Assembly: GCA_046760705.1 (NCBI GenBank)
Contig: JBHIER010000067.1
Span: 1-10,936, forward strand
DNA length: 10,936 nt
Reading direction: 5' to 3'
Origin: JBHIER01 sp046760705 [NCBI: bacterium]
Lineage (GTDB): Bacteria; JBHIER01; G020348925
Part shown: piece after piece, positions 1 to 7,218 of the stretch
Layout: each line of letters opens with the position of its first letter
Numbering within the stretch: position 1 is the stretch's first letter
Program-made: the position numbers and the translations under genes
Notes under the pieces: model-generated
The model's input: only the letters and a program-made list of their open reading frames with translations
What the model was told of the DNA's origin: nothing
Databases searched by the model: none

Positions 1-165
1 TTGGCTCAGTTTATATCGCCCGTGATAAAGATCCCGGTGCTCGTCTCGCCTCTCTCAGTTGTGATCGGGTTCGTCTTCTCTGCTGGGGTGGGTGTGCTCT
101 CTGGGTTCTACCCGGCCTTCAGGGCCTCCCGTCTCAGTCCCATCGAAGCCTTACGATATGAGTAG
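1..165 (+). CDS. ABC transporter permease, MacB/FtsX family (C-terminal end only)
   Basis: Only the last 54 codons are present, open at the left edge and ending in TAG. The translation has a hydrophobic stretch ([20 protein letters not shown]), which fits a last transmembrane helix, followed by the tail [17 protein letters not shown]. That tail closely matches the ending '[20 protein letters not shown]' that is typical of MacB/FtsX-type permeases of lipoprotein-release, macrolide-export and related ABC systems. In that family the permease is an inner-membrane protein with four transmembrane helices, working with an ATPase of the LolD/MacB type. The partner ATPase and the periplasmic domain are outside the window, so the substrate cannot be guessed. 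A terminator-like hairpin 140 bp downstream suggests the gene ends its own transcription unit. Confidence 0.88.
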   Translation: MAQFISPVIKIPVLVSPLSVVIGFVFSAGVGVLSGFYPAFRASRLSPIEALRYE

Positions 166-304
166 TGATTGCCTCTCGGGCTTTCTACTTTCGACATAAA
201 CCAGAACCTGAGGTGAATAATACCATAGCAAGCTGTTGGACGATGGAGGAGTGTCGGGTTTTCTGGTTTTGCTGAAGTAAGCCCCTGCTCCACTTGAAAT
301 AAAG

Positions 305-340
305 AGCCGCCGCTGGTTTCAAGGCCGGGGCGGCTTTCTT
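305..340 (+). terminator. Rho-independent-like terminator downstream of the ABC permease
   Basis: A perfect 7-bp inverted repeat, AGCCGCC (305-311) and GGCGGCT (329-335), encloses a 17-nt loop and is followed by TTCTT. It is flanked on the left by an A-rich stretch, so the structure could also work on the other strand. The stem is the same AGCCGCC/GGCGGCT type as the hairpin between rnc and the minus-strand gene, which suggests a habitual terminator form in this genome. The T-tract is broken by a C and the loop is long, so strength is uncertain. Confidence 0.6.
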
Positions 341-468
341 CATGCTTGGTGTAGAATCGTAGTCCCATTTGTGCATAAGTTTTTGAAATCCTTGATCATT
401 TCGTCAAAGATGGTGATGAGGGCGGATGCCTGGCACCTGCCGCAGCCAATTTTTCTTTCAGAATTTGC

Positions 469-497
469 TTGCAGAAGGGGAAAAGAGACGTTATTAT
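469..497 (+). promoter_or_regulatory. Possible sigma-70-like promoter for the ndk operon
   Basis: TATTAT (492-497) matches the -10 consensus at five of six positions and lies 17 nt after TTGCAG (469-474), a weak -35 that keeps only TTG. Transcription would begin near 504, giving a leader of about 27 nt before the ndk start with its Shine-Dalgarno sequence inside. A TTTG (464-467) and a second TTTG (497-500) just after the -10 loosely recall the Bacteroidota promoter form, but the spacing is off by one. This is pattern matching only. Confidence 0.35.
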
Positions 498-530
498 TTG
501 GTTTCATTTTTCGGGAGGGGTGAAGCAGCG

Positions 531-947
531 ATGCTGGAGCAGACATTGATGCTGATTAAACCCGATGGGGTTTTGGCCGGACAGATTGGAGAGGTCATTC
601 GGAGAGTTGAGGCAGCGGGGTTTCGTATATGCGGGATAAAGATGCTCCGCTTGCGGCCTGAGACGGCTGGCGAATTCTACGGTGTCCATCGGGACAAGCC
701 TTTCTTCGACGATTTGCTCGATTTTATGACCTCTGAGCGCATCGTGGCCCTGGTGTTGGAACGAGAGGATGCGGTCTCCTGCCTGAGGGAGATCATCGGG
801 ACCACCGACCCTGCTGAGGCCGCCGAGGGCACGATCCGAAAAGAGTTGGCCTCGAATAAGCAGGAGAACGTGGTCCATGCCTCCGACTCCTTGAGCACTG
901 CGGAGAGAGAGATATCCTTCTTTTTCAGCCGGGAGGAACTGTTGTGA
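531..947 (+). CDS. ndk: Nucleoside diphosphate kinase
   Basis: The 138-residue product transfers the gamma phosphate of ATP to nucleoside diphosphates through a phospho-histidine, balancing the cytoplasmic NTP and dNTP pools. Its length is normal for bacterial Ndk. Family residues are in place: Lys10 in LMLIKPDG, Tyr50, Arg86, Thr92, Arg103, Asn113 and the catalytic His116 in NVVHASDS. The usual Gly after the histidine is Ala, which the family signature allows. I chose the ATG at 531 because it begins the conserved MLEQTLMLIKPDG and has GGGAGGGGTGA about 8 nt upstream. An in-frame upstream ATG at 426 would add 35 unconserved residues. The stop overlaps the yceD start (GTGA), so the two are probably translationally coupled. 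As the first gene of a ribosome and lipid operon, its place is less usual than its function. Confidence 0.95.
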   Translation: MLEQTLMLIKPDGVLAGQIGEVIRRVEAAGFRICGIKMLRLRPETAGEFYGVHRDKPFFDDLLDFMTSERIVALVLEREDAVSCLREIIGTTDPAEAAEGTIRKELASNKQENVVHASDSLSTAEREISFFFSREELL

Positions 948-1444
948 AGATCGACATGTTCAGTCTGACCGAGGGTGAGAACCGCTTCCATTTTGTGGAG
1001 GACTCGGCCATCCTTGATCTGCCGGAAGAGCTGGGGGCTCAGACATCGGTTGAGGTGAATGCAGGGGTGACGAAGAGGGGCACCCACTTCATGCTCAGGG
1101 GCGAGGTGCTCTGCACCTTGAACATGGAATGCAGCCGCTGTCTGGAACCCTTTCAGTATCCGTTGCGAGCCCCTTTGGAGGCCGTTTACACTCTCGCGGG
1201 TGAAGGGGGTAACCACGGAGAGGAGGGTGAGTTTATCCGGATCTCCCATGCCGATCAGAGCGTGGATCTTATTGAGATGGTGCGCGAAGCCATCCTGTTG
1301 GCCGGACCCTTCAAACCCCTCTGTCGTGAGGAGTGTAAAGGGTTGTGCCCCCGGTGTGGGACGAACCTGAATAGGGGGCAATGCGATTGCATCACCCGGA
1401 GGACCGACCCTAGGTGGGCCGTTCTGAAAAGTTTACGTAAGTGA
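944..1444 (+). CDS. yceD: YceD/DUF177 family protein (23S rRNA accumulation protein)
   Basis: The 166-residue protein belongs to the YceD (DUF177) family, whose members sit next to rpmF and are linked to accumulation of 23S rRNA in bacteria and plastids. The mechanism is not well defined. Visible features are the central CSRCLEPF (Cys63 and Cys66), the second cysteine cluster CKGLCPRCGTNLNRGQCDC (Cys131, 135, 138, 147, 149) and the family-typical C-terminal DPRWAVLKSL. The cysteine spacing suggests metal binding, which is my inference. The GTG start at 944 overlaps the ndk stop by 4 bp and has GGGAGG (931-936) 7 nt upstream, so coupling to ndk translation is likely. The rpmF gene follows after 45 bp, the standard arrangement. 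Confidence 0.9.
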   Translation: MKIDMFSLTEGENRFHFVEDSAILDLPEELGAQTSVEVNAGVTKRGTHFMLRGEVLCTLNMECSRCLEPFQYPLRAPLEAVYTLAGEGGNHGEEGEFIRISHADQSVDLIEMVREAILLAGPFKPLCREECKGLCPRCGTNLNRGQCDCITRRTDPRWAVLKSLRK

Positions 1445-1489
1445 AGTCCAACACGTCTGTTTCGCAGAAACAGTTACAGGAGGAGATCC

Positions 1490-1672
1490 TTGGCGGTACC
1501 AAAGAGAAAAATTTCAAAATCTCGCCGGGACAAGAGGCGAGCGCATTGGAAGTTGATGGCTCCGTCTCTGGTGCTGTGTCCGCAGTGTAGCCATCCGAAG
1601 CTGCCCCATCGAGTCTGCCCCAGTTGCGGATCCTACCGGGGCAGAAAGGTCATTGTCCCGCGAGAAGTATAG
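1490..1672 (+). CDS. rpmF: 50S ribosomal protein L32
   Basis: The 60-residue basic protein is L32 of the large ribosomal subunit. It opens with [20 protein letters not shown], the near-universal L32 N-terminus. It then carries a zinc ribbon, CPQC (Cys30, Cys33) and CPSC (Cys43, Cys46), so it is the zinc-binding C+ form. The start is TTG at 1490. It is supported by a strong AGGAGGAG (1478-1485) about 5 nt upstream and by the conserved AVPKR following directly. A TTG start on an abundant ribosomal protein is a little unusual and is offset by the near-perfect ribosome binding site. It sits between yceD and plsX, the commonest bacterial context for rpmF. Confidence 0.97.
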   Translation: MAVPKRKISKSRRDKRRAHWKLMAPSLVLCPQCSHPKLPHRVCPSCGSYRGRKVIVPREV

Positions 1673-1714
1673 GTCGGTTTGTTGCAGTGAACGGTGTCAC
1701 TGGGGGGTGAAGGG

Positions 1715-2737
1715 ATGAGAATTGCTGTCGATGCCATGGGCGGAGACAATGCGCCGGATGCGGTGATCAAGGGCGCTGTGGAGATAGCGAAGCTGTTCAA
1801 TAGCAATGTGGAGATTGCCCTCGTGGGGAACGGGCCCCTTCTCAGGGAGAAGCTCTCTCACATCACCTATCGATACAGACCGCAGTCGGTGACCATTGTT
1901 GAAGCCACGCAGACGATAGAGATGGGCGAATCGCCAGTCTTGGCCCTGCGGAAAAAGAGGAACTCCTCCCTTGTGGTGGCGATGGAGCTGCTGAAGAGCG
2001 GCCAAGCTCAAGCCGTTGTCAGTGCTGGGAACACCGGAGCGGTGATGGCTTGCGCACTGCTGGATCTGGGGAGACTGGAGGGGGTCAGTCGGCCCGCCAT
2101 CGCCTCGGTGCTTCCAAATCAGAAGGGGATAACCCTCCTTCTGGATGTAGGGGCTAACACGGACTGCAAACCGATCAATCTACTGCAATTCGGCATTATG
2201 GGCAGCCTCTATTACCGCCATATCTTTCGATCTCCCCATCCGAGAGTCGGGCTGCTCAGCATTGGAGAGGAGAGTACAAAGGGTAACGAGCTGACTCTCG
2301 AAGCGTACAAATTGCTGGCCAACAGCCAGCTCAATTTTGTCGGTAATGTGGAGGGCAAAGATATCCTAAAAGGGGCGACCGATGTCATAGTGTGCGACGG
2401 GTTTGTGGGGAACGTGATCCTCAAGTTCACCGAGAGCATCGTCGGGTTGGTCTCAGCGACCATCAGGGAGAAGGTGGCCGCAAATGTGCGCTCAAAGCTG
2501 GGAGCGTACCTTCTGGCTCCGGCCTTCGTTAAGTTTAAGCGGAAACTGGACTACGAGGAGTATGGTGGGGCCCCACTTTTGGGCATCGATGGGGTGTGCA
2601 TCATCTGTCATGGTGGCTCCTCTCCCAAGGCCATCAGAAATGCCATCAACCTGGCCGTGCGGATCGTCAACTCGGGAGTGAACGATCAGATCAAATATCA
2701 ACTCCACAAAATGAACAACAGGGTCTCCAATGGCTGA
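1715..2737 (+). CDS. plsX: Phosphate acyltransferase PlsX
   Basis: PlsX turns acyl-ACP and phosphate into acyl-phosphate, the donor that PlsY uses to acylate glycerol-3-phosphate. It is a peripheral membrane enzyme that links fatty acid synthesis to phospholipids. The 340 residues show the family's motifs in order: DAMGGDNAP (6-14), SAGNTGA (103-109), LLDVGANTD (142-150), LLSIGEE (180-186), GNVEGKD (210-216), DGFVGNV (228-234), YGGAPLLG (283-290) and a late HGGSS (299-303). I preferred the ATG at 1715 over a GTG at 1694. MRIAVDAMGGDN is the conserved start, and a purine-rich GGGGTGAAGG lies just upstream. The 3' end overlaps fabH by 8 bp, implying coupled translation. Confidence 0.96.
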   Translation: MRIAVDAMGGDNAPDAVIKGAVEIAKLFNSNVEIALVGNGPLLREKLSHITYRYRPQSVTIVEATQTIEMGESPVLALRKKRNSSLVVAMELLKSGQAQAVVSAGNTGAVMACALLDLGRLEGVSRPAIASVLPNQKGITLLLDVGANTDCKPINLLQFGIMGSLYYRHIFRSPHPRVGLLSIGEESTKGNELTLEAYKLLANSQLNFVGNVEGKDILKGATDVIVCDGFVGNVILKFTESIVGLVSATIREKVAANVRSKLGAYLLAPAFVKFKRKLDYEEYGGAPLLGIDGVCIICHGGSSPKAIRNAINLAVRIVNSGVNDQIKYQLHKMNNRVSNG

Positions 2738-3719
2738 GAGCCGAAGAGTTCAGATTGTGAGCACCGGGGCGGCCGTGCCTGAGAAGGTCATCACCAATTT
2801 TGATCTTGAGAAGATGGTCGATACCAGCAACGAATGGATCATCGAACGCACGGGGATCTCCAGGCGCCATATCGTCGATGAGACCACCGCCACCTCTGAC
2901 CTGGCCTACGGTGCTGCGCAGCAGGCTCTGGAGGGGGCCGGAGTTGGGCCTGAGGAGATCGATGTGATCATTGTGGGGACCTCTTCGCCGGATATGTTAT
3001 TCCCGGCTACGGGGTGTCTGGTCCAAAATCTGTTGGGGGCAACGAGGGCCGCGGCCTTCGATGTCAGCGCCGGCTGCTCAGGATTCCTCTATGCCCTGGA
3101 TATTGGGCGAGCCATGATCAGCACAGGCGGGGCCGAGACGGTGCTGGTTATTGGGGCTGAGATCCTCTCCAAATTTGTGGACTGGGAGGACAGAAGCACT
3201 TGTGTGCTGTTCGGCGATGGGGCCGGGGCGGTGGTCTTAAAACCCTCGGCGGTCAGTCGGGGCATCCTGCTGACCTTTTTGAAGAGCGACGGCTCTCTGG
3301 GCGATCTGTTGAAATTGCCCGGGGGCGGAACCCGGTGTCCGGCCACCCACGAGTCCGTCGATGCGAAGCAGCATTGTATTAAAATGGCCGGACGCGAGGT
3401 GTTCAAGTCGGCCGTCAAAGCAATGGGCGATGCTGCGGTCCACATCCTCTCGGAGGCAGGCTTGTCGGCCGACAAGATCGATCTGTTCATTCCTCACCAG
3501 GCCAATATCCGCATCATTCAGGCCACGGCCAAAAAGATCGACATTCCCATGGAAAAGGTCTATGTCAATGTGGACGAATACGGCAACACTTCAGCAGCGT
3601 CCATTCCCATTAGCCTGCACGAGGTGAGAGAGAACGGCCGTCTGAAAGAGGGTGATCTGTGCCTGATGGTCTCTTTTGGGACGGGATTTACCTGGGCTTC
3701 GGCCCTCGTACAATTCTGA
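2730..3719 (+). CDS. fabH: Beta-ketoacyl-ACP synthase III
   Basis: FabH starts fatty acid synthesis by condensing an acyl-CoA primer, usually acetyl-CoA, with malonyl-ACP. The 329-residue product has the thiolase fold's Cys-His-Asn triad: Cys116 in DVSAGCSGFLYAL, His256 in FIPHQANIRI and Asn286 in DEYGNTSAASIP. The N-terminal TSNEWIIERTGISRRH (32-47) and the C-terminal SFGTGFTWASALV (315-327) are also typical of FabH. Primer preference (straight or branched) cannot be read from the sequence. Its ATG lies inside the end of plsX, and fabD follows after 12 bp. Confidence 0.96.
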   Translation: MAESRRVQIVSTGAAVPEKVITNFDLEKMVDTSNEWIIERTGISRRHIVDETTATSDLAYGAAQQALEGAGVGPEEIDVIIVGTSSPDMLFPATGCLVQNLLGATRAAAFDVSAGCSGFLYALDIGRAMISTGGAETVLVIGAEILSKFVDWEDRSTCVLFGDGAGAVVLKPSAVSRGILLTFLKSDGSLGDLLKLPGGGTRCPATHESVDAKQHCIKMAGREVFKSAVKAMGDAAVHILSEAGLSADKIDLFIPHQANIRIIQATAKKIDIPMEKVYVNVDEYGNTSAASIPISLHEVRENGRLKEGDLCLMVSFGTGFTWASALVQF

Positions 3720-3731
3720 CAGAGGGGTCTG

Positions 3732-4676
3732 ATGAAGCGGATCGGATTCCTTTTCCCAGGCCAGGGGTCTCAACATGCAGGCATGGGAAAGGACTTGTAT
3801 GAAGGCTTTCCAGTGGCTCGGGAACTTTATGAAGAGGCAAACGAGATTCTGGGATTCGATTTGATGGGCCTCTCTTTCGAAGGGCCTGAGGAGAGGTTGA
3901 GGCAGACGAAATATACGCAGCCGGCCATCCTGGTCCATAGTCTGTGTGTGCTGAGCATTCTTCAAGGGGAAGGGATAGAGCCGGTGGCCGCAGCAGGTCA
4001 CAGCCTTGGGGAGTATGCGGCCTTGCGGGCGGCCGGGGCGTTGAGCACGAAAGATGCTCTGACCCTTGTTAAACAACGAGGGGAGTTTATGCAGCAGGCG
4101 GGGCAGGAGTGCCCCGGAACTATGGCCGCCATCATCGGGTTGTCCCGGTCAACGGTCGAGAGAATCTGCCTGCAGGCCAGCTCAGCCGGGCCGGTCCAGC
4201 CGGCCAATTTCAATTCTCCAGAACAGGTGGCCATATCAGGGGCCCTTGGGGCGGTGCGCCGGGCCATCGAATTGGCGCAAAAAGCCGGGGCCAAAAGGGC
4301 CGTCGAACTTGCCGTAGGCGGTGCTTTCCATTCAACCTTGATGGAGAGTGCGGCCGAACGCTTGGGGCATATCTTAGATAAGGTGGAGATTTCGCCGGCC
4401 AGGATACCAGTCATGGCCAATGTCTCGGCTGAGCCCGTAAAGGATCCGGAGATCATTCGAACCACCCTGGCCAAGCAGATCACCAACCCGGTGCGGTGGG
4501 AGGATTCGATGCGAAAGATGCAGCGGATGGATATTGATCTGTCCCTTGAAGTGGGGCCCGGCAAAGTTCTCCGCGGCTTGATGCGCAGAATTGACAGAGA
4601 GGCGGAGGTGCTCTGCCTCGGAGATGTCCCCAGCTTGAAGGATTTTTTGACGAAAAGGGAAAGATGGGGGATCTGA
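3732..4676 (+). CDS. fabD: Malonyl-CoA:ACP transacylase
   Basis: FabD moves malonyl from CoA to the phosphopantetheine arm of ACP, supplying the extender unit for FabH and FabF. The 314-residue protein starts with the family motif FPGQGSQ (8-14). It carries the nucleophile Ser91 in GHSLGEYAAL, the substrate-binding Arg115 and the catalytic His200 in GAFHSTLM. The C-terminal EVGPGKVLRGLMRR (273-286) is also characteristic. Length matches the usual 305-315. GAGGGG (3722-3727) lies 4 nt before the ATG. The 3' end overlaps fabG by 13 bp, so the two are very probably co-translated. Confidence 0.96.
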   Translation: MKRIGFLFPGQGSQHAGMGKDLYEGFPVARELYEEANEILGFDLMGLSFEGPEERLRQTKYTQPAILVHSLCVLSILQGEGIEPVAAAGHSLGEYAALRAAGALSTKDALTLVKQRGEFMQQAGQECPGTMAAIIGLSRSTVERICLQASSAGPVQPANFNSPEQVAISGALGAVRRAIELAQKAGAKRAVELAVGGAFHSTLMESAAERLGHILDKVEISPARIPVMANVSAEPVKDPEIIRTTLAKQITNPVRWEDSMRKMQRMDIDLSLEVGPGKVLRGLMRRIDREAEVLCLGDVPSLKDFLTKRERWGI

Positions 4677-5407
4677 GAAATCAGGTAGCCATTGTCACTG
4701 GCGGAGCCCAGGGGATTGGACGGGCTATCGCTTTCAAGCTCTCGGACGATGGGGCCAGTGTCGTCGTGGCGGACATAAACTTTGAATCCGGGCAAAAGAC
4801 GGCTGAGGAGATAGAGGAGAAAGGGAGGAAAGCCCTGGCTGTGAAAGTCGATGTGGCGGACGCCGACAGTGTGACGCGGATGGTCGAGACCACCGTCGAC
4901 TCACTATCCAGGATCGATATTCTGATCAACAATGCCGGGATCACACGGGATAACGTGCTCATCCGGCTGAGGGACGATGATTGGGATGCGGTGCTCAACG
5001 TCAATCTGAAAGGCGTCTTCTATTGCGTCAGAGCGGTGGCCCGGGTGATGATGAAACAGCGGAGCGGACGCATCGTGAATATCTCCTCGGTGGTGGGTCT
5101 CGTGGGCAATCCGGGGCAGGCCAACTACGCCGCCTCAAAGGCCGGTATCCTCGGCCTGACGAAGACGGCCGCTCGTGAGCTAGCCCGTCGAGGTGTCACC
5201 GTGAACGCCGTCGCCCCAGGGTTCATCGAAACCGATATGACCAAATTCCTCCCGGAAGAAGCGAAGAAGGCATTTCTCACATCCATTCCCCTCGGGCGTC
5301 CCGGACGTCCTGAGGATGTAGCCAGCGCGGTTGCTTTTTTGGTCTCTGAAAATGCTGCCTATATCACCGGTCAGGTCATTAACGTTGACGGCGGCATGAT
5401 CATGTGA
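4664..5407 (+). CDS. fabG: 3-oxoacyl-ACP reductase
   Basis: FabG is the NADPH-dependent short-chain dehydrogenase that reduces 3-oxoacyl-ACP to 3-hydroxyacyl-ACP. In the 247 residues I see the cofactor loop TGGAQGIGR (12-20), NNAG (89-92), the structural Asn114 in NVNLKG, and the catalytic Ser142, Tyr155 and Lys159 (YAASK). The C-terminus ITGQVINVDGGMIM is standard for FabG. SDR enzymes are often misassigned, but position between fabD and acpP in a complete fab cluster and the close match throughout make this the true FabG. Its ATG lies within the fabD 3' end, preceded by AAAGGGA. Confidence 0.96.
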   Translation: MGDLRNQVAIVTGGAQGIGRAIAFKLSDDGASVVVADINFESGQKTAEEIEEKGRKALAVKVDVADADSVTRMVETTVDSLSRIDILINNAGITRDNVLIRLRDDDWDAVLNVNLKGVFYCVRAVARVMMKQRSGRIVNISSVVGLVGNPGQANYAASKAGILGLTKTAARELARRGVTVNAVAPGFIETDMTKFLPEEAKKAFLTSIPLGRPGRPEDVASAVAFLVSENAAYITGQVINVDGGMIM

Positions 5408-5436
5408 ACACTCCAAATTACTAAGGGGGTGATATT

Positions 5437-5676
5437 GTGGCTTTGGAGGATAGAGTCAGAGATCTCATCGTAGATCAACTGGGAGTAGGGCCGGATGAGG
5501 TGACGAGAGAGGCCTCCTTCATCGACGATTTGGGTGCTGACTCTCTGGATACGGTGGAGTTGATTATGGCTTTTGAGGAGGAGTTCGGTATTGAGATTCC
5601 TGATGAAGATGCGGAGAAGATGAGCACCGTTGGCGATGCCATCAAGTACTTAGAGGAACACGTCCAGGAGGATTGA
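5437..5676 (+). CDS. acpP: Acyl carrier protein
   Basis: ACP is the small acidic carrier of growing acyl chains. The 79-residue product has the phosphopantetheine attachment site Ser36 in [13 protein letters not shown], and the acidic helix [16 protein letters not shown] that follows is a hallmark of fatty acid ACPs. The start is GTG at 5437, backed by AAGGGGGTGAT (5423-5433), the best ribosome binding site in the operon and in keeping with the high demand for ACP. The GTG opens the conserved [16 protein letters not shown]. fabG is 29 bp upstream and fabF 35 bp downstream. Confidence 0.97.
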   Translation: MALEDRVRDLIVDQLGVGPDEVTREASFIDDLGADSLDTVELIMAFEEEFGIEIPDEDAEKMSTVGDAIKYLEEHVQED

Positions 5677-5711
5677 TCGATCCTCTCTTTCGGCTGAGGA
5701 GCATAGGGCTT

Positions 5712-6953
5712 ATGGAAAACAGAGTCGTGGTCACGGGCCTGGGTGTGGTGACGCCCATAGGATTGACTGTCGATGACTTTTGGAAATCGCTGAGCCAGGG
5801 AAGAGGAGGGATTGCAAAGATTACACGTTTCGACCCTTCCGGTTATGACAATCGGATCGCTGGAGAGGTGAAGGGGTTCGATCCGAGTCAATACATCGGG
5901 TCCAAGGATCTGCGCCGCATGGATCTGTTTACCCAATATGCTGTGGTATCTGCATTCGAGGCTGTGGCCGATGCCAAACTGGATATGGCGCGAGAAGATC
6001 CCACGAGGGTGGGTGTTATCGTCGGTTCGGGCATCGGTGGTATCGATACATGGGAGAAGCAGCACACCGTGTTGTTAGAGAAGGGTCCGAAGCGAGTCAG
6101 CCCTTTCTTTGTACCCATGATGATTCCGGATATAGCGCCCGGTCATATTTCTATGATATTCGGGGCCAAGGGGCCAAATTACGCCACCGTTTCAGCCTGT
6201 GCCACCAGTGCCCATGCCATAGCCGACGCATGCCGCATCTTGCAGCGTGGGGATGCCGATGTGATGATCGCAGGTGGATCTGAAGCGCCGATCACGCCCC
6301 TGGCCATAGCCGGCTTTGCGTCGATGAAAGCCACCTCCACTCGAAATAATGAGCCCGAAAGGGCGAGCCGGCCCTTCGATGCCCAGCGGGATGGTTTCGT
6401 TTTAGGAGAAGGGGGCGGGACGGTCATTCTGGAGACGCTCGATCACGCCAAGAGTCGCGGCGCTTCTGTTCACTGCGAACTTGTGGGTTGCGGTCTGACG
6501 GCCGATGCGTATCACTTGACGGCCCCCGCACCGGGTGGGGAAGGAGCGGTCAGGTCGATGAGAATAGCTTTGGAGGACGGGGCGCTGAAGCCAGCGGAGA
6601 TCGACTACATCAACACCCACGGAACCTCAACTCCACTGAACGACAAGTTCGAAACGGTGGCCATCAAGACCGTCTTTGGAGATCATGCCTACAAGATGAA
6701 GCTCAGTTCCATCAAGTCCATGATCGGACACCTGTTGGGCGCAGCCGGGGTGGTCGAATTCATCGCCACTGTCCTGTCTATAAAACACTTCTTTGTGCCA
6801 CCTACAATCAACTACGAGTATTCGGATCCAGAGTGCGATCTGGATTATACTCCCAACGAGGGCAAAGAGCACGCCGTTCGCGTTGCTCTGACCAACTCTT
6901 TTGGATTTGGTGGCCACAACGTTACATTGGCGGTGAAATCGTTTGCCGAATGA
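5712..6953 (+). CDS. fabF: Beta-ketoacyl-ACP synthase II
   Basis: FabF extends acyl-ACP by condensation with malonyl-ACP and in many bacteria governs the longer-chain and temperature-dependent steps. The 413-residue length is typical. The KAS I/II catalytic set is present: Cys163 in VSACATSAHAI, His303 in NTHGTSTPLND, Lys335 in SSIKSMIGH and His340. GFGGHN (398-403) gives the C-terminal glycine-rich loop. I chose the ATG at 5712, which starts MENRVVVTGLGVVTPIG as in most FabF proteins, with GAGGAG (5696-5701) 10 nt upstream. A TTG at 5673 would add 13 residues and overlap acpP by 4 bp, but its AGGAGG is only about 1 nt away, so I consider it less likely. This is the last fab gene of the operon before a longer gap. 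Confidence 0.96.
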   Translation: MENRVVVTGLGVVTPIGLTVDDFWKSLSQGRGGIAKITRFDPSGYDNRIAGEVKGFDPSQYIGSKDLRRMDLFTQYAVVSAFEAVADAKLDMAREDPTRVGVIVGSGIGGIDTWEKQHTVLLEKGPKRVSPFFVPMMIPDIAPGHISMIFGAKGPNYATVSACATSAHAIADACRILQRGDADVMIAGGSEAPITPLAIAGFASMKATSTRNNEPERASRPFDAQRDGFVLGEGGGTVILETLDHAKSRGASVHCELVGCGLTADAYHLTAPAPGGEGAVRSMRIALEDGALKPAEIDYINTHGTSTPLNDKFETVAIKTVFGDHAYKMKLSSIKSMIGHLLGAAGVVEFIATVLSIKHFFVPPTINYEYSDPECDLDYTPNEGKEHAVRVALTNSFGFGGHNVTLAVKSFAE

Positions 6954-6998
6954 GTCTGAATTCAACTCTGATACGCACAGGATAAAGAGAGGTAGTGA

Positions 6999-7033
6999 GG
7001 AGTCATCTCCTTTGGAGTTATCTCTTCAGAGAT
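6999..7033. repeat. Short direct repeat and small hairpin in the fabF-rnc spacer
   Basis: GGAGTCATCTCC (6999-7010) and GGAGTTATCTCT (7014-7025) are 12-bp direct repeats with 10 matches. They are followed by a small palindrome, ATCTCTTCAGAGAT (7020-7033). There is no T-tract, so this is not a convincing terminator for fabF. Its role is unknown. Confidence 0.35.
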
Positions 7034-7034
7034 T

Positions 7035-7160
7035 ATTCACCACAGAGGCACAGAGAGGTTTGAAATATAGGAGTAATGGAGTAATGCGGTGTTGGGGGCA
7101 ATCCGGAGGTCCTCCAGATTCAGATTCCAGCGCGATTCACTCCTCCAACACTCCAATTTG
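7035..7160. repeat. Repeat-like intergenic element between fabF and rnc
   Basis: The left part reads TTCACCACAGAGGCACAGAG (7036-7055), which holds two CACAGAG units. It resembles an intergenic motif I recall as scattered in many environmental bacterial genomes. Then come degenerate 8-9-base units, GGAGTAATG and GAGTAATG, and a GGTGTTGGGGG segment (7070-7098). A partly complementary stretch, CACTCCTCCAACACTCCAAT (7138-7157), could fold back on it around a GGAGGTCCTCC core (7105-7115). This looks like a REP- or MITE-like non-coding repeat, not a gene. Only one copy is visible here, so calling it a dispersed element is inference. Confidence 0.5.
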
Positions 7161-7164
7161 TCCT

Positions 7165-7185
7165 CCGTAGATATCTGTCCTACGG
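7165..7185. other. Hairpin upstream of rnc
   Basis: CCGTAG (7165-7170) and CTACGG (7180-7185) form a perfect 6-bp stem around a 9-nt loop, 33 bp before the rnc start. No T-tract follows. It may be a processing or regulatory structure in the rnc leader, since RNase III often cleaves its own leader in other bacteria, or the right end of the repeat element next to it. Confidence 0.3.
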
Positions 7186-7218
7186 GGCGTTCTCAGTGGC
7201 TGATGAATTAAAGCAGGT

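Larger units (their letters stand above)
166..530. other. Non-coding spacer between the ABC permease and ndk
   Basis: This 365-bp stretch holds no ORF I can support. Short reading frames on the minus strand have no family resemblance and run through the hairpin at 305-340. Its contents are that terminator-like hairpin and, in the right part, an A/T-rich region with a possible promoter for the ndk operon. The ndk Shine-Dalgarno sequence lies at its right end (GGGAGGGGTGA, 512-522). I saw no riboswitch-like or repeated-operator pattern. Confidence 0.6.

Noticed and set aside
244-253. TGGAGGAGTG, the reverse complement of CACTCCTCCA at 7138-7147, as a possible second copy of the spacer repeat
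   Set aside because: Only ten low-complexity bases match and the flanks do not continue the similarity, so chance is sufficient.
677-1381. Minus-strand open frame of 234 codons opposite ndk and yceD
   Set aside because: It lies wholly opposite two well-supported genes, shows no family motif, and its composition is what antisense of GC-rich coding DNA gives.
3998-4795. Minus-strand open frame of 265 codons opposite fabD and the start of fabG
   Set aside because: fabD and fabG have full catalytic motifs on the plus strand; the antisense product is rich in Ser, Arg, Ala and Pro with no recognisable domain.
5673-5711. Upstream TTG start for fabF overlapping acpP
   Set aside because: The AGGAGG is only about one base from the TTG, and the 13 added residues precede the conserved FabF start MENRVVVTGLG, which has its own GAGGAG.
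6943-7170. Plus-strand open frame of 75 codons overlapping the fabF end
   Set aside because: It runs through the intergenic repeats, has no ribosome binding site and encodes low-complexity sequence with no family resemblance.
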